Below the pieces are notes generated by a model. That model searched no databases and was not told the origin of the DNA. It saw only the letters and a list, made by a program, of their open reading frames with translations. Positions 1-11,457 of a DNA stretch of 64,000 bases are shown piece after piece. Each line of letters begins with the position of its first letter. The first letter of the stretch is position 1. Origin of the DNA: Solicoccozyma terricola. Taxonomy: Eukaryota > Basidiomycota > Tremellomycetes > Filobasidiales > Piskurozymaceae. The translations under genes and the position numbers were made by a program. The stretch lies in NCBI GenBank assembly GCA_001600875.1, contig BCLD01000016.1, forward strand, positions 643,861 through 707,860. Reading direction: 5' to 3'.

Positions 1-430
1 CCGAAGTGGTAGACGGAGTTCAGGAGATGCGCAAGGTCACACGACAGATAGGTAGGGGAACAGGTTGGATCATGCTCTACGCAGGTGAGTGGCGGGTGCA
101 CGTACGCATGATTGCCCTCGGGGTGGATCCCTTGTCTGTACTCTCATATTCCACTTGAAATAGCTGGCACGCTGTACGGCCTTCTCTCGTTGATTAGGAG
201 CTCCGTTCAACGACGGGAAGTAAGCTCAGAGGCAGGAAATGGGTGGTCCCGCTCCTTGAGCTTCTCATGAACAACCTCCGGGTGCCATTCGAGTAGGTTT
301 TGCGGCGGACATCGTGGGAATGAAATCAACCCTTGAGGGCTATTGTGAGGATATCGTGGAGTCGCCGAAGAATATCGGTGTTGTCATGCAAGCTGGTAAG
401 GTCGTGAAGGGGAGTGTTGAATCCGAGTAG
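1..430 (+). pseudogene. 3' part of an amidohydrolase-family gene, probably internally deleted
   Basis: The window opens inside a reading frame giving DGVQEMRKVTRQIGRGTGW then IMLYA, which resembles the 'DGV.E.R.A.R..I..GADWIK' segment of metal-dependent amidohydrolases. It meets a plausible donor (GTGAGT near 93). Bases about 299-430 encode ADIVGMKSTLEGYCEDIVES followed by PKNIGVVMQAGKVVKG, the usual C-terminal end of that family, with a stop at 428-430. In complete family members roughly 200 residues, including metal-binding His and Asp motifs, lie between these two blocks. Here only about 200 bases separate them and I could not find an intron phase that joins them cleanly. I infer an internal deletion or a decayed gene. 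The 5' end is outside the window. Confidence 0.5.
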
Positions 431-601
431 TGCATCCTGCGTCGGCGTCGTTGTTAAGGAACACGTGGTGGTAGTTTAGCAGAGAGAGATGCGCTGATTG
501 CAACAAGTCATTGTTCCTTTCCCTCATTTTGTAATATCTATAACATGCCGAATCAAATGCTGGCTTGGCCCTTTTGCCTCCTTTCTACAACGCCAGTGCC
601 T

Positions 602-1566
602 TTACTTCGCAAGTCCACCTTCCCTTAACATCAAGGGGAAACTCAACGACCAACGGTATTTACCCTCCGCATCTTCCTCTTGCTTTAGTTCCTCTGGACC
701 AGCCTTGATCGAACCCAAGATCTCAGCGTATCCAGTTACATGAAATCCATTCTTGACGTATAGAGGCTTGCCAAATGGGGAAGATTCGAGATACAAGGGT
801 GTGTTTGAGTCTGCCTGATTAAGGCCATAGCTGAGAAGCGCTTGGCCAACCCCTGCAAACGATTTCCAGTAAGTTGAAGCTCAGGTTGACAGGTCTCGTG
901 GCAAGTACTTGCCTTTCCGTTGATGCTCCGGAGCGACGCATAACAAGGCAAGATACCTAGGATAATATATTCTGTCACCAGTTCCCACCCTTGCAGCTAA
1001 TTTCCACTCACCAATGAGCCTTCCCTTCAGGAAACCTCTTCCTTCTCTCCCTCTTTTGTGCTCCGGAAAAGGATTCCAAGAAGGCTGTGTCTTCAATTTC
1101 CGCCATTTTCTTCTCAGCTTCCGTTTTTGGTTTCTCTCCTTTAGCTTCTTCTTCAAGAGAGTGTTTGTAGAATTGTGGAGATTGCCAGCGTGCAAATCCG
1201 ATCGGAATGGTAGATCCTGGTTCGCAACACTATATAGAATGAATCGGTAAACAGTCGCCAACACGATTCCGGTTGAATATTGACGCACCTTCACTAATAC
1301 CAACCCATTCTGCTTTTCCTTCTCAAAAGCCTCCCTTATCTCATCAGCATACACCTTTGCCCACTCGCTCATGGAGGTACAGTTCCCTTTTGAATACAGG
1401 TTGAGCCATATGAAGTCGTTCTGCATGGAGGCAAAGAAGATCTCGCCGATGGCTGAGTAATGATGGTCAGAACGGCCGGCTACATAATGAAAATAGCCTG
1501 AAAAGTGGTGAACGCACCTTGAAGATCTTCCAATTCAACATCTAGGATTTGCAAGTGAGCAGCCAT
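602..1566 (-). CDS. GNAT-family N-acetyltransferase
   Basis: Five exons (1566-1518, 1452-1289, 1229-1012, 956-913, 852-602) join in frame to 241 residues, starting MAAHLQILDVELEDLQ and ending LMLREGGLAK. The acetyl-CoA loop is clear at CVAPEHQRKGVGQALL (the Q/R-x-x-G-x-G/A motif), followed by LYLESSPFGKPLYVKNGF, typical of small fungal GNAT enzymes that acetylate an amine on an unknown substrate. A charged, Glu/Lys-rich stretch lies between the N-terminal sheet and the loop. The last intron (912-853) begins with GC rather than GT (GCAAGTA...GCAG). The frame and the conserved loop demand this junction. The gene diverges from the aldo-keto reductase. Substrate is unknown. Confidence 0.85.
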
Positions 1567-1604
1567 GGTATGCAATTATCGTATGGGTTGACCAGTGGTC
1601 GTGG

Positions 1605-1931
1605 ATGGGCACTGCGTCTTTGTATATGCGAGTCAACGAATGGGTTTACGAAGATTGCCTGCCACGTGGCAATCTCTCGGACAAGTCCGAAAGCCCCGAT
1701 CGATGTGGGCTACGTAGATCTAGGTATGGTGTCGGTCTTTCTGCTCAATACATCAACCACCAATCATTCATCATGCTCATCGTCAACTTCCTGCTCAGCT
1801 TGTTGGGTGCTCATCAGACTCTTGAGGAGGTTGCCAAGCAGACCGCTTTTCCTGGACATGTGTTGTATAGCTTGAATGATGTGGGTAATAATTTAGGATT
1901 CCCGAAACAGGCCGTTGGCGTTCACGACTAA
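1605..1931 (+). other. Unassigned open stretch upstream of the aldo-keto reductase
   Basis: An open frame of about 108 codons lies between the divergent GNAT and aldo-keto reductase genes. Its second half (LIVNFLLSLLGAHQTLEEVA, from about 1770) looks protein-like: a hydrophobic segment followed by a helix-like stretch. I recognise no family. It could be a small independent gene, a 5' exon or leader of the reductase (whose own start I could not fix), or chance. The frame differs from that of the first certain reductase exon, so an intron would be needed to join them. Confidence 0.2.
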
Positions 1932-1945
1932 TCGCCCGTCATAGG

Positions 1946-3218
1946 GGAATCACATCCCTTCACCCGCTTACGGGGTTGGAAGGTAAGCAACGTTGGTTGA
2001 TAACATTTGCTCGCTGACTAAGAACCAGGGCCACTCAACAGTGCGCTTTTCAACAAGAATGCAACCGATGGAGTCGTCACGGCGCTCAAAAACGGATGGA
2101 GGCATATTGACAATGCTCGCGTCTACGGCAACGAAAAGTCTGTTGGAAATGCTCTCCGTCTAGCTGGGATAGATCGTAGCGAGGTGGGTTCGATCCTTCT
2201 TCACTCACGAAAAAGGCTGCTCATATTCCGATCCGCAGCTTTACATCACCAGCAAGTATGACGCCATCGATGGCGAGGATGTCTTTACCGAGTTCAATAA
2301 ATCAATCGCAGATGTAGGTCCAATGCGAGTACCTCTTTCCAATAATTTCGTGTTCACCTAGCCCTCTTTCAGCTCGGGGTAGAATACCTCGACCTGTACC
2401 TCATCCACTTCCCTCAATTTGCTGATCGAGGCGGCGGTATCCACAAGGTATGGCGGTCATTTGAGAAGCTAAAGATGGAAGGCAGGGCAAAGTCGATCGG
2501 GGTGTCCAACTATAATGAGCAGCAACTGGCTGAATTGCTGGAGCTGGCACAAATCAAGCCGTGGGTTGGCTTAGATCATGCATAGGCATTCTCTTCTCAC
2601 TTGTTCGTGCTTTGGCGCAGTGCTGTCAATCAAATCAGGTGCGTGATGTTTTATCGGTTTCTTCTAACCGATAGGGACTCACTCTGACAGACTAGCCTCC
2701 GGTCACAGTCACGATTCCTACAGCGCGATCAACAACGCAGCAGTCATGTCGTTGGGAAACCGCAACGGCATGATCACGGAGGCTTACTCTGCTCTGAAGG
2801 TCCGTTGATTCCGTTGCAACAGGGAGACACGGCTGCTCTCTTTCTGACTTGATATTCTTGCTTTCCAGCCCATTACTCGCATCCCAGGAGGTCCAGCAGA
2901 TGCTATCGGAGAAAGAATTGCAAAGCGATTATCAAAGACATTGAATAAAGAGGTGACGGTGTCGCAGATGATATTGGACTGGTTGAAGAGTACAAATGTG
3001 GTTGCTGTGACGTCGGTATCCTCCTCTATCATCAACCTTTCAAACCTTGAGGATCACGCTGACATATTTTCGTCTCATTCGGAACAATCAGCACAAGTTC
3101 CAATGAAGAACGCATCAAACAGCAACTGGCAGTATTCAACGAGGACTTTCCACTCGTAACAGCTGCTGAAGTAAAGCAGTACGAGTTGGCACATCCACGA
3201 TGGAAACCGGATGTTTGA
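1946..3218 (+). CDS. Aldo-keto reductase
   Basis: Spliced exons encode a typical (beta/alpha)8 NAD(P)H-dependent aldo-keto reductase. Blocks in order are GITSLHPLTGLEGPLNSALF, GWRHIDNARVYGNE, LYITSKYDA, YLDLYLIHFPQF, GRAKSIGVSNYN, MITEAYSAL, and a C-terminal block with SQMILDWLKS ending HPRWKPDV*. The catalytic tetrad of the family is visible: Asp and Tyr in DNARVY, Lys in TSK, His in LIHF. Introns of about 50-65 bases lie near 1980-2029, 2183-2238, 2314-2371, 2560-2620, 2640-2692 and 2802-2868. The first in-frame ATG is not obvious because the frame is closed upstream of 1946 without another intron, so the 5' end is approximate. It probably reduces a carbonyl substrate in the cytosol; specificity cannot be read. 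Confidence 0.85.
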
Positions 3219-4117
3219 TGGAGCATAACGGAGTTGCACCGCAGAATAATCGACCGAGACGTGGAGTGACATCGTCGAAAGTCATGCGACGATCACGGCA
3301 AATAAACTGGAGAGTGCCGATCGGTGTTTTATTTGTCCGAAATCTAGATGGATGTCTCCCTCCTATTGGATTTGTTTCGGTTGAATCATGATGCGAAGAT
3401 GTTAGCATTTAGTTTCTTTCCGAATACCTCCCCTTCCCTCTATTATAAAAGTCCACTTCGGAATGGAGGCGACCTTGTGGTGGAGATATTGCCGACGATC
3501 GCCAATTGAGTGGACGTGGACGGCCCAATGATTGAAGCCGGACGAACCGGAATTCCTTGGGAACAGGTTAGTTTTCCAATATCAGATGTTGCGAAGAGGA
3601 GATGGCGTGGTAAAGTGGACAAGGTGTCGGCACAAAGATCTCACGAGGCACCTCGCAGCACCACAGAGGACGACAATTCCGAAATCAATCCACCCGCCCA
3701 TATTCCTACCATCTCACAGACAGTACTAGTAGTTCAGCACCCTGACAAATTCCTCTCTCTTGAGGAGATCTCCGGTGGTCATTATTCTGTGAGGCCTGCC
3801 TATGAAGCACTCTTCGTGGTCACCTTCCCGTCATCTTCACTGATCAACACTCATGCCTTGCCCATATTTCGCCACGGTGGCGGGGATATGTGGATGAGCG
3901 GAGTTTCCGTCCACTTGCCACCTAAATGTGCGTCCACCCACGTGAGCTTATTTCAGTGCGTCCACCTCCTAACAGAATTTCAAGCCCCACGCGATCTAAG
4001 CAAGCCGTTGCTGTCAGCTCAACTATATGAGCACGCCCTACGGAGACCCCAGTGGTTCACCACAACTCCACAGTCTGTAGACCTCTTCGTGTTCCTGAAA
4101 ATCACAACACGCTCAAC
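3219..4117. other. Intergenic region, probable transporter promoter
   Basis: About 900 bases separate the reductase stop from the transporter ATG. Long open frames exist here but none gives a recognisable protein or sensible splice sites. A CCCACGTGAG box (near 3938) and pyrimidine-rich stretches are seen; no operator can be assigned. Confidence 0.4.
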
Positions 4118-6781
4118 ATGTCATTGGAACTCAAACCACAGACCGAAATCAAGCATTACGAGATGGACGAGGTCGAGTATTCGAAAGATGCAAGTCAGAT
4201 CGAGGACGGTGCAAACACCCTCGAGGAAGAGATCCCCTACCCGGACAGTCTCAAGTCGATGCCCGAACCACCAACGATGGAGATGTTGAGAGAAGGCTAT
4301 GCTCTGCAGAAGTCGGATCAAGACACGCCAGGTGAGTGGCAATTAAAATGTCGATGCGATGCATCGCCTATTTGATCTAATTGGCAAATCAACCTGTTAG
4401 TCGGCAATTCCCTCCGCAAGGAGTGGAGGTTGGTTTTGATCTGCATTCCTTACATCTTGTCATGGTGAGCAGACACTCTGTTTAGAGCTGGCGCATTTCC
4501 TGATGCCCTTGACAGTTTGGGAACCGGTTACGACAATGGGGCTACGGGTATCACTGCTGCCATGTGAGTCCAAGCGTCATTTGACGAGTTGCATCGTAGC
4601 CTTACCTTCATGCTCGATACTCAGGCCTGCCTTTTTACTCCACTTTGGTGGCTTCAACCCTGTGACCAAGTCGTTGTCTATCGAGTCAGTATTCCCGATG
4701 ATTGAAGCGACGTGACGTGCGTCCTGACCTAGCTTCTCATTACAGTTCCGTATGGATATCTCTATGGTAAGCAGTGATTGGGACAGGGTCTAGTGAAGGT
4801 ATAAAATCTCACTATCCACGGGGCTTCCAGGGGTTCCATGACTCAAATCTCCATCGCTCTCGGCGCTGCTATGTGTTCCATTCTCTTAGAAAAGTTCGGG
4901 CCGCGCAAGACCAACTTTGGCGCAAGTGTCTTTATCCTTCCGGCAATCGCGGTGCAAACCTTCTCAACCTCGAAAGGAATGCTGTTGGCAGGGAAGGTGA
5001 GCAATGGCTTGGCATATCGCAAGGCATAAGCTGATTGTCAATACCTCTCAGATGATGGGCGGTTTCCCAAACGGTATCTTTGGTAAGCTGTCTTTTGCAC
5101 TTCGTCTTCTTTCCTTTGCTAACATGGAGTGCCCAAACGTATAGTCGCTTCCGCTGCCAATTTCGTCAGTGAAGCAATGACCCAGAACTTGCGAGCTCCA
5201 ATGTCGGCCATGTTGGCCTTGGCTGGTCTTGCTGGAGTCACCCTTGGTATCACGGCAGGCTTTTTGAGAATCACAATTGTCGACAGTGGTCAGTGCAGGG
5301 TGTGTGGCGATGAGTATGGAGCGATTTCTGACAAGACCTTGTTCTGTAAATGTAGATTGGCTCTCGTGGCGATTCGTTTTGGCTATCCAGTGAGTCTCAT
5401 TATCTATTCCTCACAACCAGGCGATCCAGACTCTCATGACTTCCTATCATCTTTCAGATGGGTCTTCCCCGTAGTTACCGTCCTTGGTTTACTTTTCGTC
5501 CCAACCTCTCCAGTCTTCCTAGTCAAACGAGGGAGACCGGCCGAGGCTGCCAAGGTCATCTCCAGGTTGTACGGCTCAAAGGACGAGAGTTACATCCGAG
5601 CACGACTAGCTGTCATCCAGCATATCGTCGCAATGGAGCAACACGAGGCCGCTCAAATCGGTAGTGCCAAGTTCACAGACCTGTTCAAGGACCCAATTGA
5701 TCGACGAAGGACTCTCTTGACTATGGGAGTTTGGGTTTGCTTCAATATGGCTGGTGCCGCGTTCCTTGGTTCAGGATTATACTTCTTGCAACAACAGGTG
5801 AGCTATATTTATGACTACGCACAAGATGAAAACAACTAATGGGAAATCTTCGTAGGGTCTCAACATCATCGTCGCCACTCAAATCACCCTTGGCATGCTC
5901 GCTCTTAGTGCTGTTACCAATTTCCTCACAGCGTACTGTCTTCAAAAGTTTGGCCGTCGTTTCTGTTTCGTCTATGTCAAGTGAGTTTTCACTAGTCTGG
6001 GCATCTAGCCAGAAAGTCGAGGTTGATTTACTTTTTGGTCACCTCAAGTGCGTTCCATTTCTGTGTCCTGCTCGTTCTCGGCATGTTGGGATTCGCGACA
6101 AGCAAGTCTGCCGGCTGGGTGAGATGACTTACACCTTCCACTCAATACCTCTCATTCTGACACTCTAATCTGATAGGCGGTTGCTGTCATTCTCAACTTT
6201 GCTATCTGTACCGCGCAACTTTCGACTGGAGGCTCATCCTTTGCGTTGAACGCCGAGCTGTCCTCACTTCGGCTGAGGGCGAAGACAGGTTCTCTTGGTC
6301 TGTTCATCTCGTATTTCCTCGCTTGGCTTACATCGTGAGTTTGTAAGGCACTCGAGGGTAAACCGGACTTCTGACACAACTCTAACATCCCTTCGCTTCA
6401 ATGTCTTGTCGTATTCGATCGCTTCTCCGTCACAGTTTCGTCACGCCTTATATCTTCCAATCGCCTGGTTATCTAGGAGCCAAGACAGCGTGTATGTGCC
6501 GTGAAACTGAGAACACTCCATCAAATGGAAACTGACTTGGATGTTCCTTACAGTGATCTACGCGGCTGCTACAGGTCTAGGTTGTATTTGGGCCTATTTC
6601 TACATCCCCGAAACTAATGGACGAAGTGAGTCTGTCCGTGACATCCTGTCTGCCTCTTGGATTGAGCTTACCAATTGCCCATCTCCCAGCTGCCGCGGAG
6701 ATTGATATCATGTTTGAACATGGAATCCCGGCTCGGAAATGGAAGAGCACAGATGTGACTAAATTGACCTCTGATAGCTAG
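4118..6781 (+). CDS. MFS sugar-type transporter
   Basis: About ten short introns interrupt a sugar/H+ symporter-like major facilitator protein. It starts MSLELKPQTEIKHYEMDEVE with an acidic cytosolic N-terminus, then the first helix region with YDNGATGITAAMPAFL. Next come hydrophobic segments such as MTQISIALGAAMCSILLEKF and GPRKTNFGASVFILPAIAV (the loop-2/3 G-x-R-K-like signature), MMGGFPNGIF, and SPVFLVKRGRPAEAAKVISR (the central loop P-x-S-P-x-F/Y-L signature of PF00083). The second half has FGRRFCFVYV, and FYIPETNGR near the end. The C-terminus reads MFEHGIPARKWKSTDVTKL. Such proteins act at the plasma membrane. The family includes hexose, maltose and lactose carriers; substrate cannot be decided. 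The ATG at 4118 precedes a continuous acidic leader and is the best start. Confidence 0.85.
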
Positions 6782-7001
6782 ATGTGCTGCGAGGCTTGAA
6801 CCCGCAGAGTAGAGGGCGATCTGGAGACCGCAAGGTGTCTGTTGCAATGGATTAGGATATTTGTATACCGTGTAGTTTCATGATGCAGCGAGTGGCGAAA
6901 GTGACGTAAGCGCTTCGAAGATCAGCGCGATTCAGCTGGAGTTTACAGATGGCCAAACAACTTCCATCTCAGCAACGTACAATGTGAGATACCACAGCAC
7001 A

Positions 7002-10000
7002 ATGACCCAACGTTCACAATCATCTTCTTTGTACGATGCCTCTCCGTCTTTCGATGAGGCACTCGCAGCCGTTCGTCTCACGCCAGCGCCTCCTGCTGAA
7101 GCCGCCGAGACGTCAGAACCACCGAAGAAACGACGGCGTGTGACATGGAAAGAAGACGAGGAGAAGGAGTTAGTTGGTGATGTGGAATCCTTCAACGAGG
7201 AGGTAGATCCAGATTACGACGATAAAGCTTCTGCATTTCAGAATACGACCGACGAAAGCGAGCTCGACACCGGTCTCCACACCCTAGCTTCATCGTATCT
7301 CGAGGACGAAGCATATAACGCATCCAAGTTCGGAGGGATACACGAGTACCTGAAACACCGGAGGATCAAGCTGTATATATGCCGAAATTTCAATGGGCTA
7401 TCGAGCTGCGCTGATGTGTATGCAATTTTATGATTTAGGCAGAATCAAAACCGAGCGATTGCCGACAGCCGGAGCGAAGGCAAACCCCAGATATTCAAAG
7501 GCTTGGAGATTTACGTGAGTCTTGAAAAGATGTGGTAGAGGCAAATTCGGAACGGTGGGTGACGGAGAAGACTTGTCGAGCAGATCAACGGCCATGTGAG
7601 ACCTTCTTTGCAGATCTTGCGTGAGATGATCATGGAGCATGGGGGGATTTACATTCCATTTCTAGTGCGTTTGTCCTACTGTTGAATGCCCATTCCGACT
7701 GACAGATGTACACTTTGGTTAATAGGATCGGAAAGGCATGATGTGAGTAACGTTTTTGACAGTGTTACGTTATGTTACGTCCGATACTGAATTGCTTTGA
7801 GTTGACTTCGACAGTACCCATATCATCGCGTCAAATCTAACACCCGCGAAATATCGTGAATTTCGGACGTACAAGGTCGCCAAACCTGAATGGCTGACTG
7901 CGTCCGCAGAGGCTGGAAGATTGTTGGATTGGAGGGATTATAAGCTTGTGGCGGAAGGTGGTACGGAAGCTGGAATGAGGGGAGGAATGCTTGGTTGGAT
8001 GGCAAGTCAGCAGGGGGACAGTAACAGGAAGCCTGGGAGCTCGGATAGTACCCGTACGAAGACAGAGGTGGAGTCAAAGCGAGAGAGAACAAGATCACCA
8101 AGTCCTTCGTCGGTGGAAGCGTCTGGGCTAGCACCTCTACGCCAATCCACTACCGCAAAGGAGGACGATCAAACCCCTGCATTGCAGACCATCACTTCGC
8201 CTCCACCGGTCACTCCTGCTAAATCCATACGACGTCCCACACCTGAAGTCTCACCGCCTCGTGCTCCCATGCTCATAGACGGACCGAATGACCAAACCAC
8301 TCCACTTGCCGGCAAGGCAATTGCTCCTATTTTCTCACCGCATTCGAAGTCTATCACTCCAGCGAAACCGATATGTCGCCCTGAAGACGTGGGATCAGAT
8401 CCTATCACATTCGAAGGCCAATCGATAAATGGATACGCAAAATATCAGGAACATCCGGATGCAAAGAGATTGGTCAAGGATAACGAGTGGAGATTGGCTA
8501 ATACTGCAGCGAATGGGGAAGGGTTCATCGAGGGGTATTATCAGAACAGTCGGTAAGTGCACGGCTCCGCGAGATCGTAGCCTGCATCTGAGGTAAGACC
8601 TACCTGTTAGTCTTCATCATCTCTCGAGCTGGAAAGCGGAACTCAAGGTCCTCGTCGCAGAAGCTCAGAATCAAGCAGAATCCACAGACCTCGTCCAAAA
8701 TCTTGCTCCGGGTGCTGTATCGCCCTCGGACCTCAGTCTCTCCACCTCGGTACTCCCTCGACCTGAACTACGTCATGTTGCTGGACCAGGAATGGGGCCC
8801 TCCAACCGAATCATTCTTCACGTCGACTTTGATGCGTTCTTCGTGTCTTGTGGGACTGCAACTCGGCCGGAGCTCAAGGGCAAGCCGGTTGTTGTCTGTC
8901 ACTCGCAATCAAAAAGCGGCGCTGCCGGTTCTACGTCCGAGATCGCATCATGTTCGTATGAAGCGAGGGAGAAAGGAGTGAGAAATGGCATGTCTTTGGG
9001 TCAAGCGAGGAGGCTCTGTCCTGACGTACAGACGATTCCGTAAGTGTGTCATACCTCGGTTGCAACTTGATGAGCTGACGGCCTTTCCTCAGCTACGAAT
9101 TCGACACGTACAAGAAGAACTCACTTACGTTCTACACCATCCTCATGGCTTATGCCGACGAGCTCCAAGCAGTCAGCGTGGACGAGGCGCTCATAGATGC
9201 CACGTCTCGAGTTCAAGCTTTGGCCAGTGCGCCGATGGAATTTACTGCCGACGAGAACGGAGGGGAGGGTGAACGAGAGAAGGACTGGGCAAAGTTGTTG
9301 GCCGAAAAGATCAGGGATGACGTGCGAAAGGCGACAAAATGCGAGGGTGAGCTTATCTAGCCATTCGTCTCAACGACAGATCAGACTTCCACGGAGTTGA
9401 CCGATTTCGTCACAGTGAGCATTGGCGCGTCGCACAACATTCTGCTAGCAAGACTCGCTACTCGCAAAGCCAAACCGGCGGGTAGCTATCATCTCAAGGA
9501 AGACGACATCCAGCAGTTCCTCTGCGACTTGACAGTCTCCGATTTGCCCAACTTCGGATGGGCGACCTGCAAAAAGATAGAAGAAGAGTGGGGAACAACG
9601 TCGTGTGGTGATCTGTTAGACAAGCCGAAAAGCCTGTTGAAAGCAGCATTGGGGGACAAGACAGGCGAGACGCTGTATGGATTTCTCCGAGGCGTGGACA
9701 ACCGCAAGCTCGAGCCTCACAAGGAGCGTAAGTCGGTTTCGGCTGAAGTGAACGTAAGTGCTGTCGATATGCTATACCACCCTCGACCCAAGTTGTTGGC
9801 TCACCATTCGATCATCTCGTGCAGTATGGCATCCGCTTCATTTCAACAGAGGAGGCGGAAGATTTCATCCTTAACCTTGCAAAGGAAGTCTCGAGACGGT
9901 TGAAAGCTATCAAGCGCACGGGTCGTCAGGTTACACTCAAGATCATGAAGCGGCATCCCGAAGCCTCGATCGAGACACCAAAGGTGAGCCAATATGAAAT

Positions 10001-11337
10001 ATAATTTGGAATGACGGATGCACTGACGAGATCCGCGCACCCAGTTCATGGGACATGGCGTGTGCGAAGTGTATAACAAGAGCGCTCCCATCGGTTCTAA
10101 TGGTCGAGCTACCGACGACCCATCGGTTATCGGTGTTGCGGCTCTGAAGATCTTGCGCTCGTACGGCTTCGATGCGGCAGAGTTGAGGGGCATCGGCATT
10201 CAAATCCAGAAGCTGGAGGGTGGCGCTGAAACTGGTGTGGCTCCCGGGCAAGGAACTCTGACGTTCAGGCAAGCGGCAGGCACACAGTTGCAGCCAGAGG
10301 ATGCAGAGGCTGCCGCCGTTCCAATCGCGGATCTGTCGAACGCCGACAGCCAACCTCCTCTCATTCCCTCCAGAGCTGTTGAGAAACCGGTGGCAAAGCT
10401 CAGCAAATTTGGTCGACGGCAATCCGCCATCGCAGCCGGTCCATCCCGCATGACGGACATGGCTGTTCCTGATCCTCACGAGATCGACGCTGATATCTGG
10501 GAGTTTATGTCTCAAGGCGATCAGGAGGACTATCGATCCCGTTGGCGTGAGAACGGTGTCGTTATACCCAAGCATCTGGCAGGTGCGCAGCCTGCAAAAT
10601 GTAAATTCGGTGGACCTGTGAAGCGGGAGATGTCCGCACCTAGCAGGAAGCGAAAGGCGAGCGAGCAACCGTCTGTTAGTCATGTTGTGACGCGATCTCG
10701 CGAGCCGACGAGATCTGTTACACCGGCCCTTGGAAAACCGATCATGGACATTTTCAACTCACCAACAAAGGGCAAGCTGCCAGCGGCATCTTCCGAATTG
10801 TTCGAACTGGGTATTTCCGCCGATGTCTTCCGCTCACTCGATGCTGAGGATCAGGATCAACAGCTGCAGTACTACCGCCAGAAGCAGCAGCTTACGAAAA
10901 AAGCGCCGCCCATCAAGCTTCACCCCACCCGTCGAGGTCTGTCGCCGGCCAAGCCACTGAAAGCACAGGACAGGATTGCTGTGGACCCGCGACCACGTCC
11001 AACATTTCAGCGTGCAACAAGTGTTGAAGATATCATATCCAAGATTGGCGAGTGGATGAAGGTTCAGGGCTCAAGCCTACCGGTAAAAAAAGAAGTGAAT
11101 GTGTTGCAAAGGTACTTGTTGCGTTGTTTGAACCCCGCCACTGGAGGACTCGGTGGTGTACATGATGCGATCATGGTCATGTCGTGCTGGAAACGAATGA
11201 TGCGAGAGAAGTGGGTGGAGAAAGAGCGGGTGGACGTGGAAGTGGCAAAGGCATGGAAGGATATGTTCAAGCAGGTTCACGACGTCGTGGACGCTGCAGC
11301 CATCGCACGGTTTGGGAATGCTCTTGCTCTGCCATGA
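7002..11337 (+). CDS. REV1: DNA repair protein REV1 (Y-family polymerase)
   Basis: Spliced exons give a protein of roughly 1,250 residues with the full REV1 layout. After a basic PPKKRRRVTWK nuclear signal comes a BRCT domain (FKGLEIYINGHVRPSLQ, ILREMIMEHGGIYIPFL, HIIASNL, PEWLTASAEAGRLLDW). The Y-family catalytic core follows: HVDFDAFFVSCG (metal-binding Asp), ASCSYEAREKGVRNGM, SVDEALID (catalytic Asp-Glu), VSIGASHNILLARLATRKAK, a helix-hairpin-helix region and a little-finger block (RQVTLKIMKRHPEAS). Two ubiquitin-binding-like motifs (EIDADIWEFMSQGDQEDY and FELGISADVFRSLDAEDQD) precede the C-terminal domain that in other species binds Rev7 and other polymerases. REV1 inserts dCMP opposite damage and scaffolds translesion synthesis. 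The start is the ATG at 7002; a GTG eighteen bases upstream is only an open-frame extension. Confidence 0.95.
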
Positions 11338-11457
11338 TGAAAAGGTCACGACTGTATGTATTGTAAGCATGCTAGCCTACATCCTATTCAAGACATATAT
11401 CATGTAATGTGTGAAAAAAAAACGTTCGTATTGTCCAGATGTAAAGTTCCCTCCGTT

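Noticed and set aside
3510..4289. A 259-codon frame upstream of the transporter
   Set aside because: It overlaps the first transporter exon in another frame and contains no recognisable block or sensible composition.
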